64,000 nt of DNA from an uncultured Acetatifactor sp. Its GTDB lineage: Bacteria > Bacillota > Clostridia > Lachnospirales > Lachnospiraceae. How positions within the stretch are numbered: the stretch's first letter is position 1; each line of letters starts with the position of its first letter. Where the stretch lies: contig CAJUIA010000016.1 of assembly GCA_910586485.1 (NCBI GenBank), positions 1-64,000 on the forward strand. Direction: 5' to 3'. This document shows positions 15,545 through 25,036 of this stretch, piece by piece. Below the pieces are notes generated by a model. That model was given only the letters and a program-made list of their open reading frames with translations, was not told the origin of the DNA and made no database searches. Position numbers and translations under genes: made by a program.

Positions 15545-18241
15545 ATGGGTGAATGCGGAAAGCTTGTTCTGATAGACGGGCACAGTATCTTAAACAGGGC
15601 ATTTTACGGGCTTCCTGAGCTGACCAACGCTCAGGGGCTGCACACAAATGCAGTGTATGGTTTTTTAAATATTATGTTTCGGATTTTGGAGGAAGAGAAG
15701 CCGGATTATCTGGCGGTTGCCTTTGACGTTCATGCGCCTACCTTCCGCCATGAGATGTATGAGGCCTATAAAGGCACCAGAAAGCCCATGCCCGAAGAGC
15801 TGCGGGAGCAGGTGCCGGTGATGAAGGATGTGCTGAAGGCCATGGGCGTGGTGATTATGGAACGTCCCGGACTGGAGGCGGACGATGTACTGGGTACGCT
15901 GGCGAAGAAGGCACAGAGCTTAGGGCTGGAGGTGACGCTGGTATCCGGTGACAGGGATCTTTTGCAGGTGGCGGACGAGCATATCAAAATTCGGATTCCC
16001 AAAACAAAGCAGGGGCGGACGGAGATAGAGGACTATTATCCCGCAGATGTTGAACGCACATACGGCGTAACGCCGCTGCAGTTTATTGACTTAAAGGCCC
16101 TGATGGGGGATACGGCGGATAATATTCCGGGTGTGCCCAAGGTGGGACAGAAGACCGCAGCCGAGCTGATGGGGCAGTACGGCTCTCTGGATGCCGTTTA
16201 TGCCCATGTGGAAGAAATCACAAAAAAGAGCATCCGGGAGTCGCTGAAAGAAAATAAGGATCTGGCGGACTTAAGCAAGGTGCTGGCCACCATCAGGATT
16301 GACAGTGACGTGGAGCTGGATTACCAGGCGGCAAGGGCGGAGGGCTATTATACCGAAGAGGCTTATCAGCTTTTTAAGCAGCTGGGCTTTAAGAATATGC
16401 TCAATCGTTTCGAAGCGAAGGAAAAGGGAGAAGAGCAAAAGGAGCTGACAAAATCCTTTGTACGGTTACAGACTCTTGATGAGCTTTTGACCAGGCTGGA
16501 GGCGCTGGAAGATAATCAGAAAACCGGATTGTTTCTGGCGGTGGAAGAGGGGAGTATCTTAGGGGCCGCGGTGAGCAGCCCGGAGGGAAAGACTTATTTT
16601 CTGGCAGTACCGGAGCAGGAGGACCGGCAGCTGTCCCTGTTTGAAGAATCCTCCGACAATGGCGGAATCAACGTAGGAAAGCTTGGGGAGGCCCTGGAAA
16701 GGCTGTCCGGCAGGGTCAGGGTATCCACCTTTGATATAAAGGGGCAGTACCGTTTCCTGGCACGGGATACCACGGATCGGTATTTTGATATTCTGATTGC
16801 CGCCTATCTGCTCAATCCCTTGAAGAGCGATTATGATGTGGAAACCATTGCCTCTTCGCACCTTGGACTGATGATTCCCGGCAGGGCAGAGCTTTTTGGG
16901 AAACTGAAGCTGAAGGAGGCCAGACGGCAGCAGCCGGACAGATTTGCGGAATATTGCTGTTATGGGGCTTATGTATCTCTTAAGGCTTTGGATGTATTGG
17001 AAGAGAAGCTGCAGGAAGCGGGTATGAGCAGGCTGATGCGGGAGATCGAGATGCCCCTGTCTTTGGTGCTGTACGATATGGAGCGGGAGGGCGTGGAGGT
17101 ACGCAGGGAAGAGCTGAAGGCTTACGGAGACGCGCTGGTGACCAGAATCCAGGAGCTGGAAACCTCCATTCATGCTCAGGCCGGTGTGGAGTTTAATATT
17201 AACTCCCCCAAGCAGTTAGGCGAGGTGCTGTTTGAAACCATGAAGCTTCCGGGGGGAAAGAAGACGAGGACAGGATATTCCACGGCGGCGGATGTGCTGG
17301 AAAAGCTGGCGGAGGAATATACCATTGTCAATGATATTCTGGAGTACAGAACATTGACCAAGCTCAAGTCCACCTATGCCGACGGGCTGGCGGTATATAT
17401 CGGAGAGGACAACAGGATTCACACCAATTTCAACCAGACCATTACGGCTACAGGGCGGATCAGCTCCACAGAGCCCAATCTGCAGAATATTCCCATGCGT
17501 ATGGAGCTGGGCAGGCGGATTCGCAAGGTTTTCGTTCCCAGGGCAGGGTATGAATTTATGGATGCGGATTATTCCCAGATCGAGCTGCGTGTGCTGGCGC
17601 ATATGTCAGGGGATGAGCAGCTGATTGAGGCATACCGCATGGAACAGGATATTCACAGGATTACGGCAGCCAAGGTGTTTCACACACCCTTTGAAGAGGT
17701 GACGGATTTGCAGCGCCGGAACGCCAAGGCGGTTAATTTTGGCATTGTTTACGGCATCAGCTCCTTTGGCTTAAGTCAGGATTTGAGTATCAGCAGAAAA
17801 GAGGCGGCAGAGTATATCGAGCAATATTTTGCCACCTATCCGAAGGTAAAGGAATTTCTGGACAAGCTGGTGCATGACGCGAAGGAGCAGGGATATATTA
17901 CTACCATGTTTGGCAGGCGCAGGCCGATCCCCGAATTGTCCTCATCCGCATTTATGCAGCGTTCCTTTGGAGAACGGGTAGCTATGAATTCGCCCATTCA
18001 GGGGACGGCTGCGGATATTATCAAGATTGCCATGATCCGGGTGTGGAAGGCATTGCGGGAGGCAGGGTTAAAATCCAGGCTGATCCTGCAGGTGCACGAT
18101 GAGCTGGTCATCGAGACGGCGCTGGAAGAAGAGGAACAGGTGCGGGAAATTTTAACAGAAAATATGAAGGCAGCGGCTGACCTGGCCGTGACGCTGGAGA
18201 TCGACCTGCACACGGGGGAAAACTGGTATGAAGCCAAATAG
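15545..18241 (+). CDS. polA: DNA polymerase I
   Basis: Fills gaps and removes RNA primers in replication and repair. The 898 residues comprise an N-terminal 5'-3' exonuclease (about 1-290, with the DGHSILNRAFYGLP start), a middle domain where the proofreading DxE motif is replaced by LAVEEGS (about 330), so 3'-5' exonuclease activity is probably lost as in other Firmicutes, and a C-terminal polymerase with motif A DYSQIELRVLAH, motif B RRNAKAVNFGIVYG and motif C QVHDELV. The start follows AAGGAGCCTGGT. The end overlaps coaE by 14 bp. Confidence 0.97.
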   Translation: MGECGKLVLIDGHSILNRAFYGLPELTNAQGLHTNAVYGFLNIMFRILEEEKPDYLAVAFDVHAPTFRHEMYEAYKGTRKPMPEELREQVPVMKDVLKAMGVVIMERPGLEADDVLGTLAKKAQSLGLEVTLVSGDRDLLQVADEHIKIRIPKTKQGRTEIEDYYPADVERTYGVTPLQFIDLKALMGDTADNIPGVPKVGQKTAAELMGQYGSLDAVYAHVEEITKKSIRESLKENKDLADLSKVLATIRIDSDVELDYQAARAEGYYTEEAYQLFKQLGFKNMLNRFEAKEKGEEQKELTKSFVRLQTLDELLTRLEALEDNQKTGLFLAVEEGSILGAAVSSPEGKTYFLAVPEQEDRQLSLFEESSDNGGINVGKLGEALERLSGRVRVSTFDIKGQYRFLARDTTDRYFDILIAAYLLNPLKSDYDVETIASSHLGLMIPGRAELFGKLKLKEARRQQPDRFAEYCCYGAYVSLKALDVLEEKLQEAGMSRLMREIEMPLSLVLYDMEREGVEVRREELKAYGDALVTRIQELETSIHAQAGVEFNINSPKQLGEVLFETMKLPGGKKTRTGYSTAADVLEKLAEEYTIVNDILEYRTLTKLKSTYADGLAVYIGEDNRIHTNFNQTITATGRISSTEPNLQNIPMRMELGRRIRKVFVPRAGYEFMDADYSQIELRVLAHMSGDEQLIEAYRMEQDIHRITAAKVFHTPFEEVTDLQRRNAKAVNFGIVYGISSFGLSQDLSISRKEAAEYIEQYFATYPKVKEFLDKLVHDAKEQGYITTMFGRRRPIPELSSSAFMQRSFGERVAMNSPIQGTAADIIKIAMIRVWKALREAGLKSRLILQVHDELVIETALEEEEQVREILTENMKAAADLAVTLEIDLHTGENWYEAK

Positions 18242-18848
18242 CCTGAAATTCATAGGCATTACCGGAGGAATCGGAGCGGGAAAATCCGAGCTGCTGCAGT
18301 ATATCGGAAGACATTATAAATGTGAAATCTATCTGGCGGACAGCATTGCTCATGAGGTGAAGACACCAGGGAGCAAATGCTATCGTAAGCTGCTGGAGCT
18401 TTTGGGAGAAGGAATTATCGGGCCGGGAGGACAGATCGACAAGGCAAAAATGGCGGCCAGAATCTTTTCTGACGAAGGGCTGTTAAAGCAGGTAAACGAT
18501 ATTCTTCATCCGGCTGTGCGGGAGTATCTGCTGGAACGGCTGGAACGGGCCAGACAGGGAGGAAAAACGGAATTGTTTTTCGTGGAGGCGGCTCTGCTGA
18601 TCGAATGTGGTTACGGGGCGCTTACGGACGAGATGTGGTATGTTTATGCGGACGAGGAAACCAGAAGGAAGCGCCTGAGAGAGTACAGAGGATACAGTGA
18701 GGAACGCATTGATGGCATCATGTCAAGCCAGCTGTCGGAGGAACAATTCAGAGAAAGCTGTGATTTTGTGATCGACAACAGCGGTACGCTGGCGGAAAGC
18801 TTTGCGCAGATAGACAGAAAACTGGAGGCTTTTACATGGCAGGAGTGA
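18228..18848 (+). CDS. coaE: dephospho-CoA kinase
   Basis: Last step of coenzyme A synthesis. The P-loop GITGGIGAGKS is at residues 10-20, with DSIAHEV and the later LERLERARQ lid region typical of CoaE. At 206 residues it is full length. It overlaps polA by 14 bp and the ftsA-like gene by 13 bp, so all three should be translated together. The polA-coaE pairing is common in Firmicutes. Confidence 0.94.
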   Translation: MKPNSLKFIGITGGIGAGKSELLQYIGRHYKCEIYLADSIAHEVKTPGSKCYRKLLELLGEGIIGPGGQIDKAKMAARIFSDEGLLKQVNDILHPAVREYLLERLERARQGGKTELFFVEAALLIECGYGALTDEMWYVYADEETRRKRLREYRGYSEERIDGIMSSQLSEEQFRESCDFVIDNSGTLAESFAQIDRKLEAFTWQE

Positions 18849-21022
18849 GAGAAGGACAGGGACAGCTGGTATTTGGGCTGGATATTGGCACCAGAAGCAT
18901 TGTGGGTACGGTCGGGTATTTGAGTGGCGGAAGGTTTCACGTGCTGGCGCAGCATTCCAAGGAGCATGATACCAGATCCATGCTTGACGGGCAGATTCAC
19001 GACATTGGCAGAGTCGGACAGACCATCAGGCAGGTGAAGGAGCAGCTGGAGGCTGACTTGAACCGAAAGCTGACCGAGGTGTGTATCGCAGCGGCAGGCC
19101 GTGTGCTTCGCACCGTTACCACTCATGCGGAATTAAGCTTTGACGAGGAACATGTGGTCACGGAGGAAGATGTTTATTCCCTTTCTACCTTGGGAGTGGA
19201 GCAGGCCTACGAAGAATTTCAGAAAAACAATGATACGGAGATGAAGTTTTACTGCGTGGGGTATACTCCCATGCGATATTATATGAACGGTTATCAGATC
19301 GGAAATCTGGAAGGACACAAGGTCAGAACCATGGCGGTGGATCTGATTGCCACCTTCCTGCCGGATGATGTGGTGGACGGGCTTTATAAGGCGGTGGAGC
19401 TGGCGGATCTTCATGTGGCAAATCTGACGCTGGAGCCGATTGCGGCAATCCAGCTGGCCATACCCGAAAAATTTCGGATGCTGAACATGGCGCTTGTGGA
19501 TGTGGGAGCCGGCACCAGCGATATTTCCATCACGAAGGACGGAACCATAACGGCTTACGGGATGATTCCCGTAGCGGGAGACAGCCTGACGGACATCATT
19601 GTGCAGCATTGTCTGGTGGATTTTGATACGGCAGAGCGTATCAAGCGCCAGGCGGGAGAGCGGGAAACGGTGGAATATCAGGATATTATGGGGCTGACCC
19701 AGACCATCACCGCGGCGGAGGTGGAGAAGATTCTGGCGGAGCATGTAAAAGAGATGGCAAAGCAGGTGGCGGACTGCATCAGAGAGCTGAACGGCGAAAA
19801 GTCCGTCAGTGCTGTGTTTGTGGTGGGCGGCGGCGGGATTATACCGGGTTATACTCAGGCGCTGTCCGAAGAGCTTGACATTGTAAAGGAGCGTGTGGCC
19901 ATCAGAGGGCAGGAGGTCATGCAGGCCATAGAGTTTGAAAACGTGAATCCCAGAAGGGATTCCATGATGGTGACGCCCATCGGTATCTGTTTGAGCTATT
20001 ATGTTCAGAGTAATAACTTCATTTTTGTGGATTTTAACGGAAAACGGATCAAGCTGTATGATAACGGCAGGCTTTCCGTGGCGGATGCAGCAGTTCAGTC
20101 TGATTTTACCAATGAGGACCTGTTCCCGAAGCGGGGGCAGCCGCTGACCTATTCCGTCAACGGAAAAACCAGGATTGTGAGAGGTCTTGAGGGCGAGGCG
20201 GCGGTGATCCATGTCAACGGAGAACCGGCGGATATATACAGTCAGGTACATAACGGGGATCATGTGGAGGTAATCCCCTCCACCGCGGGAGATCCTGCGG
20301 CCATGGAGTTGGGCAGGCTGGCCGAGCTGGCGGAGCAGCTTCATGTGGTGGTGAACGGCACCAGAATCGACCTGCCGAAAACTGCTTCCGTGAACGGACA
20401 ACGGGAAAACGAATTTTACCTGATTCAGGACGGGGACGACATTAAGGTACAAAATTCCTATACGGTGCGGGAAATTGCGGAATTTATGGATGTGCCCCTG
20501 GGGGGCAGGATTCTGGTGAATGATACGCCGGCGAAGCCGGATACAAGGGTATATGAAAACTTTACCTTAAGCTGGGATGTGAATGCAGAGACCACCTATG
20601 CGGAGCTGGAAGAAGAGACTGCGGAAGATGCGGCAAAAAGACTGGCTGCCAAAGAGGCTGCCAGGGAAGCGGCAGCCGCCAGGGAAGCGGAGGAAGCCGC
20701 AAGGCGGGTTGCCATGCAGGCAGCAGGGGAAACGGGCGGTGCGGCCGCAAATCCGGGACAGATGAAGAATCCGGCAGGCGGCTTTGAAGCAAATTTTCAG
20801 GGAGCGGATGAGATCACGGTGATGGTCAACAAATTTCCCGTGACCTTAAAGGGAAAGAGCAGCTATGTTTTTGTGGATGTGTTTTCCTTTATTGACTTCG
20901 ACTTAAACGATTCCAGAGGTCGCTCCATCGTGACCCAGCTGAATAAGCGCAGGGCCGAGTATATGGAGCCCCTGACGGAGGGGGATGTAATAGATATTTA
21001 TTGGGAAGAGGACGGAAGATGA
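18836..21022 (+). CDS. FtsA/PilM-like actin-fold ATPase with long C-terminal beta-grasp-like extension
   Basis: A 728-residue protein. Residues 1-400 read as an FtsA/PilM-type actin fold: phosphate-1 motif FGLDIGTRS (13-21), an SHS2-like insert, phosphate-2 VDVGAGTSDIS, and adenosine motif VVGGGGIIPG. Canonical FtsA is about 420 residues. Here a further 330 follow, with apparent ubiquitin-like/beta-grasp units (VNGEPADIYSQVHNGDHVEV and a final LTEGDVIDIYW), an Ala/Glu/Arg-rich coiled coil around 600-630, and no amphipathic membrane-targeting helix at the end. No ftsZ is nearby. It is likely a paralogue with a scaffold role rather than the divisome FtsA itself. It overlaps coaE and walJ. Confidence 0.8.
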   Translation: MAGVREGQGQLVFGLDIGTRSIVGTVGYLSGGRFHVLAQHSKEHDTRSMLDGQIHDIGRVGQTIRQVKEQLEADLNRKLTEVCIAAAGRVLRTVTTHAELSFDEEHVVTEEDVYSLSTLGVEQAYEEFQKNNDTEMKFYCVGYTPMRYYMNGYQIGNLEGHKVRTMAVDLIATFLPDDVVDGLYKAVELADLHVANLTLEPIAAIQLAIPEKFRMLNMALVDVGAGTSDISITKDGTITAYGMIPVAGDSLTDIIVQHCLVDFDTAERIKRQAGERETVEYQDIMGLTQTITAAEVEKILAEHVKEMAKQVADCIRELNGEKSVSAVFVVGGGGIIPGYTQALSEELDIVKERVAIRGQEVMQAIEFENVNPRRDSMMVTPIGICLSYYVQSNNFIFVDFNGKRIKLYDNGRLSVADAAVQSDFTNEDLFPKRGQPLTYSVNGKTRIVRGLEGEAAVIHVNGEPADIYSQVHNGDHVEVIPSTAGDPAAMELGRLAELAEQLHVVVNGTRIDLPKTASVNGQRENEFYLIQDGDDIKVQNSYTVREIAEFMDVPLGGRILVNDTPAKPDTRVYENFTLSWDVNAETTYAELEEETAEDAAKRLAAKEAAREAAAAREAEEAARRVAMQAAGETGGAAANPGQMKNPAGGFEANFQGADEITVMVNKFPVTLKGKSSYVFVDVFSFIDFDLNDSRGRSIVTQLNKRRAEYMEPLTEGDVIDIYWEEDGR

Positions 21023-21816
21023 GGCTTTGCAGCATAGCGAGCGGAAGCAGCGGCAACTGTATATACGTGGGGTCTGAGGCGACCCATCTGCTGGTGGATG
21101 TGGGCATCAGCGGGAAAAGAACGGAGAGCGGTCTGCGGGAGCTGGGACTTGCCATGGGTGATATTGACGGTATCCTGGTGACGCATGAGCATGCGGACCA
21201 TATCAGCGGACTGGGGGTTATCGTCAGAAAGTATGAGATCCCGGTGTATGCTACGGGCGGAACCATTAAGGCCATGCGGGAAAACGGAAGCCTTGGAGTG
21301 CTGGAGCCGGAGCTGTTTCATGAGGTCCGGGAGGACAGAAAATTTATCATCAAGGATTTGACGGTAAATCCCATGCAGATTTCTCACGACGCGGCTCAGC
21401 CCGTGGGATACCGGATTTCCTACGGCACAAAAAAAGTGGCGGTCTGCACGGATCTGGGAATATATAATGATTATACGGTGGAGTGCTTAAAGGGAATGGA
21501 TGCCCTGCTGCTGGAAGCAAATCATGACGTAAACATGCTTCAGGTAGGACCCTATCCCTATTATCTGAAAAAGCGTATTTTAGGAGACAGGGGGCATTTG
21601 TCCAACGAAAATTCAGGACGGCTTTTGTGCCGGATTCTGCACGATGGACTGAAAACCGTATTTTTAGGGCATTTAAGCAAGGAAAATAATCTGCCGGAGC
21701 TGGCTTTTGAGTCCGTGCGGATGGAGATCAACATGGGTGACAATCCTTATAAGGCAGGAGATTTTGACATTCGGGTGGCAAGGCGCAGTGAGGTTACGGA
21801 GCCTACAGAAGTGTGA
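21019..21816 (+). CDS. walJ: MBL-fold hydrolase WalJ/YycJ
   Basis: A 265-residue metallo-beta-lactamase-fold protein of the WalJ/YycJ type, linked in Firmicutes to cell wall/division coordination and reported as a nuclease in mismatch repair. The metal motif HEHADH is at 56-61, with later SHDAAQPVGYR and GHLSNENS. ATG 21019 overlaps the stop of the ftsA-like gene (ATGA); the in-frame TTG at 21001 is less likely. It is not accompanied by walRK here, unlike in Bacillus. Confidence 0.9.
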   Translation: MRLCSIASGSSGNCIYVGSEATHLLVDVGISGKRTESGLRELGLAMGDIDGILVTHEHADHISGLGVIVRKYEIPVYATGGTIKAMRENGSLGVLEPELFHEVREDRKFIIKDLTVNPMQISHDAAQPVGYRISYGTKKVAVCTDLGIYNDYTVECLKGMDALLLEANHDVNMLQVGPYPYYLKKRILGDRGHLSNENSGRLLCRILHDGLKTVFLGHLSKENNLPELAFESVRMEINMGDNPYKAGDFDIRVARRSEVTEPTEV

Positions 21817-21833
21817 AAGGAATGGAGAAAAGC

Positions 21834-22106
21834 ATGAAGAAAACGATTATTACGGTGGTAGGAAAAGATACGGTGGGCATAATCGCCAGAGTGTGTACTT
21901 ACCTTGCGGAGAACGGCATTAATATTCTGGATATTTCCCAGACGATTGTGCAGGGGTACTTTAATATGATGATGATTGTGGATACAGGCGGCTGCGCAAG
22001 GCAGTTTGGAGATATGGCGGATGATCTGGCGGCCCTGGGCGAAGAGATCGGCGTGGTTATCAAGTGCCAGAAGGAAGAGATTTTTGATCAGATGCACCGC
22101 ATCTAA
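21834..22106 (+). CDS. ACT domain protein (UPF0237)
   Basis: A 90-residue stand-alone ACT domain (KKTIITVVGKDTVGIIARVCTYLAENGINILD), the shape of UPF0237/glycine-cleavage-repressor-like ligand sensors. ATG 21834 with GGAG six bases upstream gives the usual length. An upstream GTG (21813) would add seven residues. UPF0210 follows 13 bp later, a very common pairing that suggests the ACT protein senses a metabolite for its partner. Confidence 0.88.
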   Translation: MKKTIITVVGKDTVGIIARVCTYLAENGINILDISQTIVQGYFNMMMIVDTGGCARQFGDMADDLAALGEEIGVVIKCQKEEIFDQMHRI

Positions 22107-22119
22107 GTTGGGGGTATAT

Positions 22120-23484
22120 ATGATAAATTTATATGAAGTGACAGAGACAAATAAAATGATCGAGAAGGAAAATCTGGATGTGCGCACCATCACTCTGGGT
22201 ATCAGCCTTTTAGATTGTATCAGTGCAGATCTGAAAATTTTAAATGAAAAGATATATCAGAAGATTTATCATGCGGCAAAGGATCTGGTAAAAACCGGCG
22301 AAGAAATTTCCAGAGAGTTTGGCATTCCTATTGTCAATAAAAGGATTTCCGTGACGCCCATATCTCTGGTGGGAGGAACGGCCTGCAAAACGGAGGAGGA
22401 TTTCGTCGGACTGGCGCGGACGCTGGACAAGGCTGCCTGTGAGGTGGGCGTCAACTTTATCGGCGGATATTCCGCTCTGGTAAGCAAGGGAATGACGCCT
22501 GCGGACGAGCTGCTGATCCGTTCCATTCCCCTGGCTCTTTCATCAACCGAGCGTGTGTGCAGCTCCGTAAATCTCGGCTCCACAAAGACCGGCATTAATA
22601 TGGATGCGGTAAAACTGATGGGTGAGATCGTGAAAGCCACCGCCGAATACACCAGTGAAAATGATTCCTTAGGATGTGCCAAGCTGGTGGTGTTTTGTAA
22701 TGCTCCGGATGACAATCCTTTTATGGCGGGAGCCTTTCACGGGGTGACGGAGGCGGATAAGATCATTAACGTGGGCGTCAGCGGACCGGGCGTGGTAAAA
22801 ACCGCCCTGGAAAAGGTACGGGGTGAAAATTTTGAAGTGCTTTGTGAGACCATAAAGAAGACTGCGTTTAAGGTGACAAGAGTGGGCCAGCTGGTGGCAA
22901 AAGAAGCCTCCGACAGGCTGGGAGTGCCCTTTGGCATCGTGGATTTATCCTTAGCACCCACGCCGGCCATCGGAGACAGCGTGGCGGATATTCTTTGCGA
23001 GATGGGGCTGGAGTATGCGGGAGCTCCGGGTACTACGGCGGCGCTGGCACTTTTAAACGATCAGGTCAAGAAGGGCGGCGTCATGGCATCCTCTTATGTG
23101 GGGGGCCTAAGCGGCGCGTTTATTCCGGTAAGCGAGGATCAGGGGATGATCAATGCGGTACAGGCGGGGGCCCTTACCCTGGAAAAGCTGGAGGCCATGA
23201 CCTGCGTATGCTCCGTAGGCCTGGATATGATTGCCATTCCGGGAGATACAAAGTCTGCCACCATCTCCGGTATCATTGCAGATGAAATGGCCATTGGCAT
23301 GGTGAATCAAAAAACCACGGCAGTCCGCATCATTCCCGTTATCGGAAAGGGCGTGGGCGAAACCGTGGAATTTGGCGGGCTTTTAGGCTATGCCCCTATC
23401 ATGCCGGTGAACTCGTTTTCCTGTGAGGCTTTTGTAAACCGGGGCGGCAGGATTCCCGCGCCCATCCACAGCTTTAAAAATTAG
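22120..23484 (+). CDS. UPF0210 (DUF711) family protein
   Basis: A 454-residue protein matching UPF0210 in length and start (MINLYEVTETNKMIEKENLDVRTITLG style). It has an overall fold related to pyruvate formate-lyase-like barrels in public annotation, but no biochemical function that I know of. Glycine-rich motifs GGYSALVSKGMTPAD and LVGGTACKTEED are visible. An in-frame extension to 21976 overlaps the ACT gene and is rejected; GGGGGT precedes ATG 22120. It ends 7 bp from the convergent tmcAL stop with no obvious terminator between. Confidence 0.88.
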   Translation: MINLYEVTETNKMIEKENLDVRTITLGISLLDCISADLKILNEKIYQKIYHAAKDLVKTGEEISREFGIPIVNKRISVTPISLVGGTACKTEEDFVGLARTLDKAACEVGVNFIGGYSALVSKGMTPADELLIRSIPLALSSTERVCSSVNLGSTKTGINMDAVKLMGEIVKATAEYTSENDSLGCAKLVVFCNAPDDNPFMAGAFHGVTEADKIINVGVSGPGVVKTALEKVRGENFEVLCETIKKTAFKVTRVGQLVAKEASDRLGVPFGIVDLSLAPTPAIGDSVADILCEMGLEYAGAPGTTAALALLNDQVKKGGVMASSYVGGLSGAFIPVSEDQGMINAVQAGALTLEKLEAMTCVCSVGLDMIAIPGDTKSATISGIIADEMAIGMVNQKTTAVRIIPVIGKGVGETVEFGGLLGYAPIMPVNSFSCEAFVNRGGRIPAPIHSFKN

Positions 23485-23491
23485 AAATACT

Positions 23492-24727
23492 TTACACTAT
23501 TACCAGCGGTATGCTGTATTCGTTCGCAGGCTGCTGCCCGGCAAGGCCGGCAGCCACACCGTAATAGAGCTGGCTGATCTGAAGATCCTGCTTTAACATA
23601 AGATAGGTATCCGTGGGCAGAATCTTTTCGGCATCTGCCAGCTTTGTGACCAAAGGGATGGAAGCCTTTTCTCTGATGATACCAAGCAGGGGCTCTGCGG
23701 CTTTTCTGAATCCCAGAATCCTTGCATAGGGGGTATGCTCCAGCTCGGAGCAGACGGCCATATCTTCCTTTGTCAGATTCAGCAGAATATGCAGCAGACA
23801 GCGGCTGATTCTGGTATAAGTCAGTTCTTTTGTCTTCAGCAGATCACAGAAATCATCAAAATTCTTATATTCCGAAAGCCGGTTACAGATGCGGTTGGAC
23901 AGATCCGTGGAAACATCCAGATATTTATCAAATCCGGATTCTTTTTCCGAAAGCAGTTTATAATACAGGGCAGAAGAAAAATCGTTGCTGAAAATTCCTC
24001 TGCCGAGAACCAGCCTTTGGGCCAGAAGCTCACCGGCGGAATCCGGCATGTAGCGGGCCACGGAGGTAAGACCGCGGCCGTCGGACAATGCCTGACGGAT
24101 GGCCAGAGCGGAGCAGTACTGAGAATAGAGGGAAGGGTCATGATAATCCGATCCAAGTCTGGTCACGGCCACGGGAACTAATTGGCTGTTCAGCTTCAGA
24201 ATGGCCTTTATGTATGCAATGGCAAGGATATTATTTGGGGAAGAGAGGATTTTGCCGTTTCCCGCCAGGGCAGGAAAATAATGGATCAGGGCCTGATTAC
24301 GGGCAGAAGGATAGGAAAGCCCCTGCTTCAGCCCGGCCTTTAATGCCTTTGTATATTGTTCCGGCTCTTCCTGAAGAATGGAAGCAATCTGCTGCAGCAT
24401 GGCAGTGTCTCCGCATTCGCTGCCAAAGCACAGGTGTGTAACCACGCCCAGCTTGTCCAGCAGGGACACGGCGCCTGTGGCAAAGTATTCCGCGCTGGAG
24501 GCAGAATATAGAGTGGGAAGCTCCAAGACCAGGTCAGCGCCGTTTTTTAAGGCCATTTCCGCGCGGGTATGCTTGTCCACCAGGGCGGGATCGCCGCGCT
24601 GTATAAAATTTCCGCTTAACACCACAACGGAATAATCGGCGCCGGTTATGCGTGCGGACTCTTCCAGGTGATATTTGTGGCCATTGTGAAAAGGGTTGTA
24701 CTCTGCAATGATCCCGTTGACTTTCAT
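23492..24727 (-). CDS. tmcAL: tRNA(Met) cytidine acetate ligase
   Basis: The Firmicutes enzyme that uses ATP and acetate to form N4-acetylcytidine at the wobble base of elongator tRNA-Met. The nucleotidyltransferase HxGH motif is HNGH at 14-17 in IAEYNPFHNGHKYHL, and SGNFIQRGDPALVDKHTRAEM is characteristic of the family. The 411-residue length is normal. The start follows GGAGGCAGCTT. It is divergent from pta-ackA, which is notable because its substrate acetate is the product of that pathway. Confidence 0.93.
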   Translation of the reverse strand: MKVNGIIAEYNPFHNGHKYHLEESARITGADYSVVVLSGNFIQRGDPALVDKHTRAEMALKNGADLVLELPTLYSASSAEYFATGAVSLLDKLGVVTHLCFGSECGDTAMLQQIASILQEEPEQYTKALKAGLKQGLSYPSARNQALIHYFPALAGNGKILSSPNNILAIAYIKAILKLNSQLVPVAVTRLGSDYHDPSLYSQYCSALAIRQALSDGRGLTSVARYMPDSAGELLAQRLVLGRGIFSNDFSSALYYKLLSEKESGFDKYLDVSTDLSNRICNRLSEYKNFDDFCDLLKTKELTYTRISRCLLHILLNLTKEDMAVCSELEHTPYARILGFRKAAEPLLGIIREKASIPLVTKLADAEKILPTDTYLMLKQDLQISQLYYGVAAGLAGQQPANEYSIPLVIV

Positions 24728-24912
24728 AAGCTGCCTCCGTTCTCCAAAATACCGTGTTATGGTGACTGTCGAAATATTGATAAAAAATAGTTAAGGACAA
24801 TGTGAAAAAAATAACATAAAATATAAGCATTCAGGCATGGCAGCGTTGAAAAAAGCATAGAAGAGGGAGAGCATTTGTATTTGAAAATATACAATTTAAC
24901 GAACATTCTCTC

Positions 24913-24941
24913 TTGTGCGTGCCACTTATATTTAGTATAAT
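24913..24941 (+). promoter_or_regulatory. promoter for pta-ackA
   Basis: TTGTGC at 24913-24918 and TATAAT at 24936-24941 are spaced by 17 bp. The region 24728-25036 between tmcAL and pta (309 bp) is AT-rich and otherwise shows no gene; the 5' leader would be about 90 nt without an obvious riboswitch. Confidence 0.7.
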
Positions 24942-25036
24942 ACAAATAGCAAATTTTCACAATATAAAAACAAAACATAATCCGGTAATTGCCAAGTTAT
25001 CCGGGAAATCAAGGTTGACGGAAAGGAGAATTCATT

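Noticed and set aside
19133..20452. 439-residue minus-strand frame
   Set aside because: Antisense shadow of the FtsA-like gene, rich in His/Leu/Arg as expected for a reversed coding strand.
24757..24978. 73-residue minus-strand frame in the tmcAL-pta gap
   Set aside because: AT-rich promoter DNA, no ribosome binding site and no protein-like composition.
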